From: Streptomyces sp. NBC_00285
GTDB taxonomy: Bacteria > Actinomycetota > Actinomycetes > Streptomycetales > Streptomycetaceae
Length of the DNA: 64,000 bases
Direction: 5' to 3'
Assembly (NCBI RefSeq): GCF_036174265.1
Contig: NZ_CP108055.1
Span: 8,804,001 to 8,868,000, forward strand
Shown here in pieces: positions 8,937-16,447 of this stretch. The position numbers were made by a program, and so were the translations under genes. Each line of letters begins with the position of its first letter. Position 1 is the stretch's first letter. The notes below the pieces were generated by a model. That model saw only the letters and a list, made by a program, of their open reading frames with translations. It was not told the DNA's origin and did not search any database.

Positions 8937-9883
8937 GACCGTTCCGAAGTCGGTGGCGGGGTGGGTGGTGCCGGGGTGCGGCAGGACTGTCCGTGGCTGT
9001 GCAGGACCCTGCCCTGCAGGCCCCAGGCCGGGTCGACGGGGACGCCGAGCCGGTCCAGGACGGTGGGGGCGATGTCGATGAGACGCGGTGTGTCGAGCCG
9101 GGTGCCGCCGGGCATGCCGGGCTCGGCCAGGACGACGAACACCTCGCGCTCGGCGTGGGTGTCGCCGCCGTGACCGCCGGTGTCGAGGTGCCCGTGGTCC
9201 GTGGTGACCAGCACGGTCCAGCGCTCCCGCGCGCGGGCGGGGTCCGTGCGCCGGGTGTCGATGGCGCCGAGGAGCCACCCGAGGTGGGTGTCCTGGGTGC
9301 GCAGGGCCCGGTCGTAGGCGAGGCTGTGCGGGCCCATGGCGTGGGCGGCCTCGTCGGTGGCGCCGAAGTACACGAACACGGCGTCGGGATCGTCCTGGCC
9401 GAGCCAGCGCTCTGCTGTGCGGGCGACGAGGCGGTCCGCGGTGTCGTAGCCGTCCGTCTCGCCGTCGTGGCGCACCCGGCGGCCGATGGCGGGGCCGAGG
9501 GTGCCGCGCCGGATCAGCTCCGGCCAGGACACCACGGCCGCGGTGCGCAACCGGCGCCGGGTGGCGACGGCCCGGCTCAGGAAGTCGGGGTAGCGGCCGT
9601 AGTCGGCCCCGGCGAAGTCGTTGCCCCGCACACCGTGCCGGTCCGGCCACACCCCGGTCAGCACGCTCGACCAGCCGGGCCCGGAGTCGGTGTAGGCCAT
9701 GCTGGTGGACGGCCCGTCCGGGGCCTGGCCGTCCACCTCGCCGTAGGGCAGCAGGCTGGTGCCGTGGGCGCCCGCGGCCATCAGGGCGTGCAGCACCGGC
9801 GCCACCGCCGGGGAGCGGGTGAGCAGGTCGTACCGCAGCCCGTCCATCCCCACCACGAGCACCTTGCCGACGTCGTAGGTCAC
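8933..9883 (-). CDS. Alkaline-phosphatase-superfamily phosphodiesterase/pyrophosphatase
   Basis: A 316-residue type I phosphodiesterase of the nucleotide pyrophosphatase group. VVGMDGLRYD near residue 14 gives the first metal ligand. YTDSGPGWSSVLTGVWPDRHGV contains the Thr/Ser nucleophile region, DEAAHAMG and VTTDHGHLDTGGHGG give the remaining metal ligands. There is no signal peptide, so it acts in the cytoplasm. GTG 9883 is preferred (AAGGGG 6 bp upstream); an in-frame GTG at 9901 would add six residues. It sits between the sugar importer and the beta-galactosidase with coupled translation, suggesting it cuts a phosphodiester in the imported glycan. Confidence 0.87.
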   Translation of the reverse strand: MTYDVGKVLVVGMDGLRYDLLTRSPAVAPVLHALMAAGAHGTSLLPYGEVDGQAPDGPSTSMAYTDSGPGWSSVLTGVWPDRHGVRGNDFAGADYGRYPDFLSRAVATRRRLRTAAVVSWPELIRRGTLGPAIGRRVRHDGETDGYDTADRLVARTAERWLGQDDPDAVFVYFGATDEAAHAMGPHSLAYDRALRTQDTHLGWLLGAIDTRRTDPARARERWTVLVTTDHGHLDTGGHGGDTHAEREVFVVLAEPGMPGGTRLDTPRLIDIAPTVLDRLGVPVDPAWGLQGRVLHSHGQSCRTPAPPTPPPTSERS

Positions 9884-9910
9884 CGTCCACCCCTTTCTCA
9901 CGGCACCGGG

Positions 9911-10780
9911 TCAGGAGCCCTGTACCGCTCCCTCGGTGGCGCCCGCGATGAACCCGCGGGCGAACACGCTGAAGACGATGACCAGCGGAAGCGCCGCCAT
10001 CAGCACGCCGGCCATGACCATGCTGTAGTCGGTGGTGTGGCCGACGTTGAGCTGGGCGAGCTCCACCTGGAGGGTCACGTGACCCGGGTCGGTGAGCACG
10101 ACGAGCGGCCAGATGTAGTCGTTCCAGCAGTTGACGAAGGCGTAGATCGCGAGGAACGACAGCGCGGGCCTGATCATCGGCAGCGCGATGTTCCAGTACT
10201 GACGGAAGAACCCGGCGCCGTCGATGCGCGCGGCGTCGAGGAGTTCGTCGGGCACGCCGCTCTGGATGTACTGGTGCAGCCAGAAGATGCCGAAGGCGTT
10301 GGCGAGGGAGGGCAGGGCCAGTGCCTTGAGCATCCCGACCCAGCCGATCTTCGACATGAGGATGAACTGCGGCAGGATCGCCAGTTGCAGCGGCAGCATC
10401 ATGAACAGCAGCAGCGTGCCGAAGAGCAGCTTGCGTCCTGGGAAGTCGAACTTGGCGAAGGTGAAGGCCGCCAGGGAGTCGATGAACAGCACCAGGACGG
10501 TGGTGACGCTTGCGACCATCACCGTGTTGAGCATCGACCCGAAGAAGTCGATGGTGTTCAGCACGTGCCGGATGTTCTCCAGCAGATGGGAGCCGAAGGT
10601 GAACTTCGGTGGGCTCCTGTAGATGTCCTGCGTGGTGTTGGTCGCCATGACGATCGTCCACGCGAAGGGGAAGACCGAGATCAGGACGGCCACGACGAGG
10701 ATGATGTGCGCCGTCAGGCCCTTGGGGCGACGTAGCCGCCTGCCGCCCGAGGCCCGCGAGGTGGTGTCCACTGCCGTCAT
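9911..10780 (-). CDS. Carbohydrate ABC transporter permease (MalG type)
   Basis: A 289-residue inner-membrane permease with about six transmembrane segments, beginning GLTAHIILVVAVLISVFPFAW. The coupling-helix motif for the ATPase is ELLDAARIDGAGFFRQYWNIALP (EAA loop), followed by PLVIVFSVFARGFIAGATEGAVQG, the usual CUT1 C-terminus. The ATG at 10780 overlaps the stop of the partner permease by four bases (ATGA). No ATPase gene is nearby; CUT1 sugar systems in Streptomyces often share the multi-system ATPase MsiK, which would have to be encoded elsewhere. Confidence 0.93.
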   Translation of the reverse strand: MTAVDTTSRASGGRRLRRPKGLTAHIILVVAVLISVFPFAWTIVMATNTTQDIYRSPPKFTFGSHLLENIRHVLNTIDFFGSMLNTVMVASVTTVLVLFIDSLAAFTFAKFDFPGRKLLFGTLLLFMMLPLQLAILPQFILMSKIGWVGMLKALALPSLANAFGIFWLHQYIQSGVPDELLDAARIDGAGFFRQYWNIALPMIRPALSFLAIYAFVNCWNDYIWPLVVLTDPGHVTLQVELAQLNVGHTTDYSMVMAGVLMAALPLVIVFSVFARGFIAGATEGAVQGS

Positions 10781-11784
10781 GCCTTCCTCCCTCGTGTGGT
10801 GATGCGCCAGTTGACGGCGACGAGGATGATGATCAGTACGAAGAAGGCCCACACGATGGCCGCGCCGTAGCCGTAGTCGTTGTTGAGGAAGGCCGACTGG
10901 TAGAAGTACAACAAGGTCGTCAGACCCGCCTGGCCCGGGCCGCCGAGGTTGGCGTTGGCCGCGTTGCTGGCGAACAGGACCTGCGGTTCGCTGAAGCTCT
11001 GCAGGCCGTTGATCGTCGAGATGATCACGGTGAACAGGATGATCGGCCGCATGATCGGGACGGTGATCTGGAAGAACGTGCGGATGGGCCCCGCGCCGTC
11101 CATCTTCGCCGCCTCGTAGATCGAGGTCGGGATCGCCTGGAGGCCGGCCAGATAGATGATCATGTTGTAGCCGGTCCACTGCCAGGTCATCAGCAGGGAG
11201 ATGACCACCTTGATCAGCCACGGGTTGCTCAGCCACGGAACGGGCGAGATGCCGACCATGCCCAGGATCGCGTTGACCAGACCGAAGTTGTTGCTGAACA
11301 CCGCGCCGAAGAAGATTGCCACGGCGACGATCGAGGTGACGTTCGGCACGTACAGCGCGATGCGGTAGAAGCCCTTGAAGCGGCGCACCGAGTGCAGCAG
11401 CGTCGCCAGGACCAGGGCGCCGAACAGCGTCGGCACGGTGGACAGCACCCAGATCACCAGGGTGTTGCGGATCGACAGCCAGAAGACCGGGTCGTCCCAC
11501 AGGAACCGGAACTGCTGGAGCCCCACGAACTGCATGGTGCCCAGGCCGTCCCAGCGCTGGAAGGCCAGGTACAGCGAGTAGAAGACGGGGAAGAAGGAGA
11601 ACGCGGCGAAGATCAGGTAGAACGGCGAGATCGCCAGGTACTGCCGCCAGTACGCCAGCGGTCCGCGCCGCCTGGGCCGAGCGGTACCGGCGGGCACGGC
11701 GCGCCGCGGGCGGAACCGGGCCGGGCCCGGCCCGCCGTGGTGCTTGGACACCGCGGCGGGACCGGTGACCGGAGGTGACGTCAC
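10777..11784 (-). CDS. Carbohydrate ABC transporter permease (MalF type)
   Basis: A 335-residue integral membrane protein. A basic N-terminus (about 40 residues) is followed by YLAISPFYLIFAAFSFFPVFYSLYLAF, the first membrane helix of MalF/UgpA-type permeases, and about five more helices. The EAA coupling loop is IYEAAKMDGAGPIRTFFQITVP. It starts with GTG one base after the stop of the binding-protein gene and overlaps the next permease by four bases, so the three importer genes form one translationally linked unit. Confidence 0.93.
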   Translation of the reverse strand: MTSPPVTGPAAVSKHHGGPGPARFRPRRAVPAGTARPRRRGPLAYWRQYLAISPFYLIFAAFSFFPVFYSLYLAFQRWDGLGTMQFVGLQQFRFLWDDPVFWLSIRNTLVIWVLSTVPTLFGALVLATLLHSVRRFKGFYRIALYVPNVTSIVAVAIFFGAVFSNNFGLVNAILGMVGISPVPWLSNPWLIKVVISLLMTWQWTGYNMIIYLAGLQAIPTSIYEAAKMDGAGPIRTFFQITVPIMRPIILFTVIISTINGLQSFSEPQVLFASNAANANLGGPGQAGLTTLLYFYQSAFLNNDYGYGAAIVWAFFVLIIILVAVNWRITTRGRKA

Positions 11785-11785
11785 G

Positions 11786-13063
11786 TCAGCTCACCCCCTG
11801 CCGCCGGGCGATCTGCTTGGCCTGGCTGACCGCGTCCTTCCAGGCGGCGTCGGGCTTCTTGCCCTTGGCCTCGATGTTGGTCAGTTCCGTCTTGTAGGGG
11901 GCCATCACAGCGGCGTCGGCCGGGGCTTCGTAGGCGAGCGGGACGGCCTTGGCGGCCGGCCCGAAGACCTCGATGATCTTCTGTCCGCCGAAGAAGGCGT
12001 CGGGGCCCGTCATGGCCGGCATGGTGTAGGCGGCCGGGGCGGCGGGGAAGATGGCGGCGTCGGTGAAGCCGCGGGCGTCGTTGGCGGGGCTCAGGATCCA
12101 GCTGATGATCTTGAACGCCTCTTCGGGGTTGCGGCACTGCTTGGGCAGGGCCAGGTAGGAGCCGCCCTGGTTGGCCGGTCCTACGGGCATCGCGCACACC
12201 CGCCACTGACCCTTGGTCTGCGGGGCGGCCTGCTCGATGTCCAGCGCGTGCCAGGCCGCGCCGAGCTCGGTGAGGAGGGTCTTGCCGATGGCGGCGTTCC
12301 AGGTGTTGTCGTTGATCTTGGCGTCGAGGCCGAGGGTGTAGGGCCGCACCGACGTGGTCCATGCGGCGCGGATGTGGTCCTGGTCGCCGATGAAGCGGTT
12401 GTTCTTGTCGATGAACCGCTGGGTGCCCTGGCCGACGGTCATGTCGAACATGGAGCCGAGGTTGTTGACCAGGTAGGTGCCGGGGTTCTTCTTCTGCAGC
12501 TCGGTGCCGAGCTGGAAGTAGTCCTCCCAGGTCTTGACCAGTGCGGCGACCTTGGCCGGGTCGGTGTCCACCCCGGCCTTGGCGAACAGGTCCTCGCGGT
12601 AGAAGAGCGCGGTGGGGCCGATGTCGATCGGGAAGCCGATCTGCTTGCCGTCCTCGGTCTGGGCGAGCTTGGTCTTCCAGTCCAGGTACTGTGACGAGAT
12701 CTTCTTGAAGCCGAGGTCGTTCAGGTCGAGGAAGCGGTCGGCGTTGGGCAGGAAGGACGCGATGTCCTCGCCCTTGATGCCGGTGATGTCGGGCACGGAG
12801 GAGCCCGCCGCGATGGTGGTGGTGAGCTTCTGCTTGAAGTCGCCGCCGATGGACGCCGTGGTCAGCTTGATCTGGCTGCTGAAGTGGGTCTTCGCCTCCG
12901 CGACCACCTTGTCGCTGAGCGCGCCGCCCCAGTACCACAGGGTGAGGTTCTTGCCGTTCTTGGTGCCGCCCGAGCCCGAGCTGCCGCCGCAGGCGACGGT
13001 CAGTCCGGACGCGGCCGCGGTGAGCGCGGCGGCCTGGAGGAAGCCTCTACGAGAAAGGTCCAC
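11786..13063 (-). CDS. Sugar-binding lipoprotein of ABC importer
   Basis: A 425-residue extracellular solute-binding protein (family 1). The N-terminus combines a twin-arginine motif (LSRRGFLQAAAL) with a lipobox (TVAC), so it is probably exported by Tat and anchored by a lipid-modified cysteine near residue 25. The mature sequence begins with a flexible Gly/Ser linker and then NLTLWYWGG, typical of CUT1 binding proteins. It is followed by its two permeases and preceded by a sugar kinase. It determines the specificity of the locus, but the ligand is not readable by eye. Confidence 0.92.
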   Translation of the reverse strand: MDLSRRGFLQAAALTAAASGLTVACGGSSGSGGTKNGKNLTLWYWGGALSDKVVAEAKTHFSSQIKLTTASIGGDFKQKLTTTIAAGSSVPDITGIKGEDIASFLPNADRFLDLNDLGFKKISSQYLDWKTKLAQTEDGKQIGFPIDIGPTALFYREDLFAKAGVDTDPAKVAALVKTWEDYFQLGTELQKKNPGTYLVNNLGSMFDMTVGQGTQRFIDKNNRFIGDQDHIRAAWTTSVRPYTLGLDAKINDNTWNAAIGKTLLTELGAAWHALDIEQAAPQTKGQWRVCAMPVGPANQGGSYLALPKQCRNPEEAFKIISWILSPANDARGFTDAAIFPAAPAAYTMPAMTGPDAFFGGQKIIEVFGPAAKAVPLAYEAPADAAVMAPYKTELTNIEAKGKKPDAAWKDAVSQAKQIARRQGVS

Positions 13064-13128
13064 GGGTCACTCCTGTTGTTCCTGTTCGTGGTGCTGAGGG
13101 ACGTGGGACTGTGCGGGCATGGTGAGGG

Positions 13129-14145
13129 TCAGTTCGGCCGGGGCGGGGTGACCGGGGCGTGGCGCACCGGCGGGCCGACGTCCGCCGGCAGGCGGTCGGC
13201 CAGGAACCCGTAGGTCCTGCGCAGGCCGGGGTCGGTCAGCGAGCGCCACCACTGGTCCACTCCGTACCAGCCCGGGGCCGCCAGGGCCCCGCCGTGATGC
13301 TGGACGGAAAGACCCGCGGCGAGGACGGCGAACCGCAGCCGTTCCTCCAGCGGCCAGCCGCCGAGCGAGGCCGCGACGAAGCTCGCGCCGAACACGTCCC
13401 CGGCGCCCGTCGCGTCGAGCACGTCGACGTCCAGGGCCGGTACCTCCGCGTACTCGCCGGTGATCTGGTCGACGGCGACCGCGCCGTCCCCGCCCCGGGT
13501 GACCACGGCCACCGGCACCAGCTCGGAGAGCGTGCCGAGGGCCGCGACCGCGCTGTCGGTGCGGGTGTAGGCCATCGCCTCGGCCTCGTTGGGGAGGAAG
13601 GCGTGGCACAGGGCCAGCTGGTCGAGGAGGTCGGTGGACCAGACCTGGGTGGGGTCCCAGCCGACGTCCGCGTAGATCTGCGTGCCGTTCGCGGCGGCCT
13701 TGGCGAGCCAGGCACGCGGCTCGGACTCCAGGTGGACGAGGGCGGTGCGCGCCTCGGGCGGGTGGCCCATCAGCGTGTCCTGGGAGTGGGGCGGTTCCTG
13801 GCCGTGGGTGACCAGTGCCCGGTCGAAGCCTTGGGCGAGCGCGACGGTGACGGGGGTGTGCCAGCCGTTCGCGACCCTGGAGAGCGAGAGGTCGACGCCC
13901 TCCTGGCCGGCGAGGACCTCCCGGCAGTAGGCGCCGTAGAAGTCGTCGCCGAAGACCGTGGCCAGGGAGGTCCGCAGACCGAAGCGGGATGCGGCGACCG
14001 CCAGGTTGGCGATGCCGCCGGGGCCGCAGCCCATACCGGTCGTCCAGATCTCCTCGCCCGGTGTCGGCGGCTTTCCCAGACCCGTCAGGACGAGGTCGTA
14101 GAAGAGCAGCCCGGTCAGCAGCACCTCGGGCCGGTCGTCGTCCAC
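13129..14145 (-). CDS. PfkB-family carbohydrate kinase
   Basis: A 338-residue ribokinase-like kinase that would phosphorylate an imported sugar. Motifs are GCGPGGIANLAVAASRFG near residue 40 (substrate side) and DATGAGDVFGASFVAA near 255, which holds the anion-hole and catalytic Asp. GTG 14145 is preferred: GAGAGG is 6 bp upstream and family members begin close to VLLTGLLFYDLVL. An upstream in-frame start at 14208 would run into the divergent promoter. It heads the leftward operon, divergent from deoR; DeoR regulators commonly sense the phosphosugar product of such kinases. Confidence 0.9.
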   Translation of the reverse strand: MDDDRPEVLLTGLLFYDLVLTGLGKPPTPGEEIWTTGMGCGPGGIANLAVAASRFGLRTSLATVFGDDFYGAYCREVLAGQEGVDLSLSRVANGWHTPVTVALAQGFDRALVTHGQEPPHSQDTLMGHPPEARTALVHLESEPRAWLAKAAANGTQIYADVGWDPTQVWSTDLLDQLALCHAFLPNEAEAMAYTRTDSAVAALGTLSELVPVAVVTRGGDGAVAVDQITGEYAEVPALDVDVLDATGAGDVFGASFVAASLGGWPLEERLRFAVLAAGLSVQHHGGALAAPGWYGVDQWWRSLTDPGLRRTYGFLADRLPADVGPPVRHAPVTPPRPN

Positions 14146-14271
14146 TGCGCGCCTCTCGTCAAAACTCGTCAATTTCGATGACGGGAATCGTGCGCCGCTC
14201 GGCGACATTGGTCAATACCTAAGCAGAACTGAGCATAGAAATGATTGAAGCTGACGAGTAGTGTTCACATC
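14146..14271. promoter_or_regulatory. Divergent promoter region with repeated CTCGTCA/TGACGAG elements
   Basis: Spacer between the kinase and deoR. CTCGTCA occurs at 14154-14160 and 14165-14171, and its complement TGACGAG at 14252-14258. GTCAATTTCGATGAC at 14169-14183 is an imperfect palindrome. These repeats bracket the expected divergent promoters and are the best candidates for DeoR operators. The binding role is inference. Confidence 0.5.
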
Positions 14272-15036
14272 GTGCTGGCTGAACGACGACACCAACTCAT
14301 CCTGCGGGCCCTGCGCTCGGGCGGCCCCGCGGCCGTCACCGACCTCTCCGAGCAACTCGGTGTGAGCCCCGCCACCATCCGGCGTGACCTCGTCAAGCTG
14401 GAGGAGGACGGGCTGCTCACCCGCGTGCACGGCGGAGCGCGCGCCGAGGAGGGCGATCAGCCCTTCGCCGAGGTGGCCGAGGTCCGGGTGGCCGAGAAGG
14501 ACGCGATAGCGGCCCGGGCCGCCGCCCTGGTGCAGGACGGCCAGTCCGTGCTGCTCGACATCGGCACCACCGCCTACCGGCTGGCCCGGCAGCTGCACGG
14601 CCGCCGGCTCACCGTGATCACCAGCAACCTGGTGGTCTACGAGGAGCTCGCCGACGACGAGGGCATCGAACTGGTGCTGCTGGGCGGCATGGTCCGCCGC
14701 GAGTACCGCTCCCTGGTCGGCTTCCTCACCGAGGACAACCTGCGCCAGCTGCACGCCGACTGGCTCTTCCTCGGCACCAGTGGAGTGCGCCCGGGCGGGC
14801 AGGTGATGGACACGACGGTCGTCGAGGTGCCGGTCAAACGGGCCATGATCAAGGCGAGCGACAAGATCGTCCTCCTCGCCGACACGGCCAAGTTCCCGGG
14901 TACCGGCATGGCGAAGGTCTGCGGTCCCGAGGACCTGGACGTGGTGGTGACGAACGCGCCGGTCCACGCGGCGACCCGCTCCTCCCTGGAGGAGGCGGGC
15001 GTCGAGGTGGTCCTGGCAGGAAAGGTACAGGCGTGA
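14272..15036 (+). CDS. DeoR-family transcriptional regulator
   Basis: A 254-residue sugar-operon repressor. The N-terminal winged helix-turn-helix is complete (MLAERRHQLILRALRSGG start, then VSPATIRRDLVKLEEDGLL and RVHGGA), followed by the DeoR sensor domain (DIGTTAYRLAR, NLVVYEEL, KFPGTGMAKVCG) that binds phosphorylated sugars. GTG 14272 is chosen from the family start; there is no good ribosome site upstream, so the message may be leaderless or the start may be TTG 14245. It overlaps the GH4 gene by four bases and is divergent from the kinase and importer operon, which it probably controls. Confidence 0.92.
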   Translation: MLAERRHQLILRALRSGGPAAVTDLSEQLGVSPATIRRDLVKLEEDGLLTRVHGGARAEEGDQPFAEVAEVRVAEKDAIAARAAALVQDGQSVLLDIGTTAYRLARQLHGRRLTVITSNLVVYEELADDEGIELVLLGGMVRREYRSLVGFLTEDNLRQLHADWLFLGTSGVRPGGQVMDTTVVEVPVKRAMIKASDKIVLLADTAKFPGTGMAKVCGPEDLDVVVTNAPVHAATRSSLEEAGVEVVLAGKVQA

Positions 15037-16370
15037 AACTGACGATTCTTGGCGGCGGCGGCTTTCGGGTCCCGCTCGTGTACGGCGCGCTGTTGACGGA
15101 CCGCGGCGAGGGCCGGGTGACCGAGGTCGTCCTGCACGACCTGGACGCCGGCCGGCTCACGGCGGTCGGCCGGGTGCTGGCCGAACAGGCCGCCGGCGTC
15201 CCGGGCGCCCCCACGGTGACGACCACGACCGACCTCGACGAGGCACTGCGCGGCGCCGACTTCGTCTTCTCGGCGATCCGCGTCGGCGGTCTTGAGGGCC
15301 GTGCCGACGACGAGCGGGTGGCCCTCGCAGAAGGTGTCCTCGGCCAGGAGACGGTCGGCGCGGGCGGCATCGCCTACGGCCTCAGGACCGTCCCGGTCGC
15401 CGTCGACATCGCCCGGCGGGTGGCCCGGCTCGCCCCCGACGCCTGGGTCATCAACTTCACCAACCCGGCGGGCCTGGTCACCGAGGCCATGTCCCGCCAC
15501 CTCGGCGACCGTGTCATCGGCATCTGCGACTCCCCGGTCGGCCTCGGCCGCCGTATCGCGCGCGTGCTCGGCGGCAACCCGAACGAGGCATGGATCGACT
15601 ACGTCGGCCTCAACCACCTCGGCTGGGTCCGCGGACTGAAGATCGCCGGCCGGGACGAACTCCCGCGTCTGCTCGCCGACCCCGACCTGCTCGGCTCCTT
15701 CGAGGAGGGCAAGCTCTTCGGCGTCGAATGGCTCCAGTCCCTGGGCGCGATCCCCAACGAGTACCTGCACTACTACTACTTCAACCGCGAGGCCGTCCGC
15801 TCCTACCAGCAGGTGGAGAAGACCCGCGGTGCCTTCCTCGCCGACCAGCAGGCGCGGTTCTACGACGAGGTCGGCGCGCCCGGCGCGAAGGCGCTGGACG
15901 TCTGGGACCGCACCCGCGCCGAGCGCGAGGCCACCTACATGGCCGAGAACCGGGAGACCGCCGGCGCCGGCGAACGCGACGCCGACGACCTCTCCGGCGG
16001 CTACGAGAAGGTCGCCCTCGCCCTGATGCGGGCCATCGCCCGGGACGAGCGCACCACGCTGATCCTGAACGTCCGCAACCGGAGCACGCTCGCGGTGCTC
16101 GACAACGATGCCGTCATCGAGGTGCCCTGCCTCGTCGACGCCAACGGCGCCCACCCGGTCACCGTCGCCCCGCTGCCCGACCACGCCACCGGCCTGGTCT
16201 GCTCGGTCAAGGCGGTCGAGCGGGAGGTCCTGGCCGCCGCCGAGTCCGCCTCGCGCACCACTGCGGTCAAGGCCTTCGCGCTGCACCCGCTGGTGGACTC
16301 CGTGAATGTCGCCCGCAGGCTGGTCGAGGGGTACACCTCGGTGCATCCGGGGCTCGCGTACCTTAAGTAG
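15033..16370 (+). CDS. GH4 glycosidase (6-phospho-beta-glucosidase-like)
   Basis: A 445-residue NAD+- and metal-dependent glycosidase of family GH4. The N-terminal Rossmann motif is KLTILGGGGFRVPLVYGAL. WVINFTNPAGLVTEAM and the metal-site cysteine in GICDSPVGLGRR follow, with GLNHLGWVRG giving the conserved His. GH4 enzymes act by an oxidation-elimination route and many need a 6-phosphate on the sugar. This fits the kinase across the promoter, which could supply a phosphorylated disaccharide. GTG 15033 overlaps the deoR stop (GTGA). Annotation as 6-phospho-beta-glucosidase is by family; an alpha-specific or non-phospho substrate is possible. Confidence 0.88.
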   Translation: MKLTILGGGGFRVPLVYGALLTDRGEGRVTEVVLHDLDAGRLTAVGRVLAEQAAGVPGAPTVTTTTDLDEALRGADFVFSAIRVGGLEGRADDERVALAEGVLGQETVGAGGIAYGLRTVPVAVDIARRVARLAPDAWVINFTNPAGLVTEAMSRHLGDRVIGICDSPVGLGRRIARVLGGNPNEAWIDYVGLNHLGWVRGLKIAGRDELPRLLADPDLLGSFEEGKLFGVEWLQSLGAIPNEYLHYYYFNREAVRSYQQVEKTRGAFLADQQARFYDEVGAPGAKALDVWDRTRAEREATYMAENRETAGAGERDADDLSGGYEKVALALMRAIARDERTTLILNVRNRSTLAVLDNDAVIEVPCLVDANGAHPVTVAPLPDHATGLVCSVKAVEREVLAAAESASRTTAVKAFALHPLVDSVNVARRLVEGYTSVHPGLAYLK

Positions 16371-16382
16371 CGTCCTCCCTTC

Positions 16383-16396
16383 AGTAAGCGCTTTCC
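16383..16396 (+). promoter_or_regulatory. LacI-type operator-like palindrome upstream of alpha-mannosidase
   Basis: AGTAAGCGCTTTCC contains the 8-bp palindrome AAGCGCTT (16386-16393) and resembles LacI/CcpA-family operators. It lies in the 77-bp gap between the GH4 and GH38 genes. No LacI gene is in the window, so the regulator would be encoded elsewhere. Confidence 0.4.
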
Positions 16397-16447
16397 CCAC
16401 GCCTTCCGGCCCCACCGGCTCGCCCTCTCCCTCCCTGGAGATCCTTC

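Noticed and set aside
8937..10661. Upstream extension of the beta-galactosidase frame into the phosphodiesterase and permease genes
   Set aside because: The frame stays open by GC bias only; the family-like start is ATG 8936, and the extension is out-of-frame sequence of two convincing genes.
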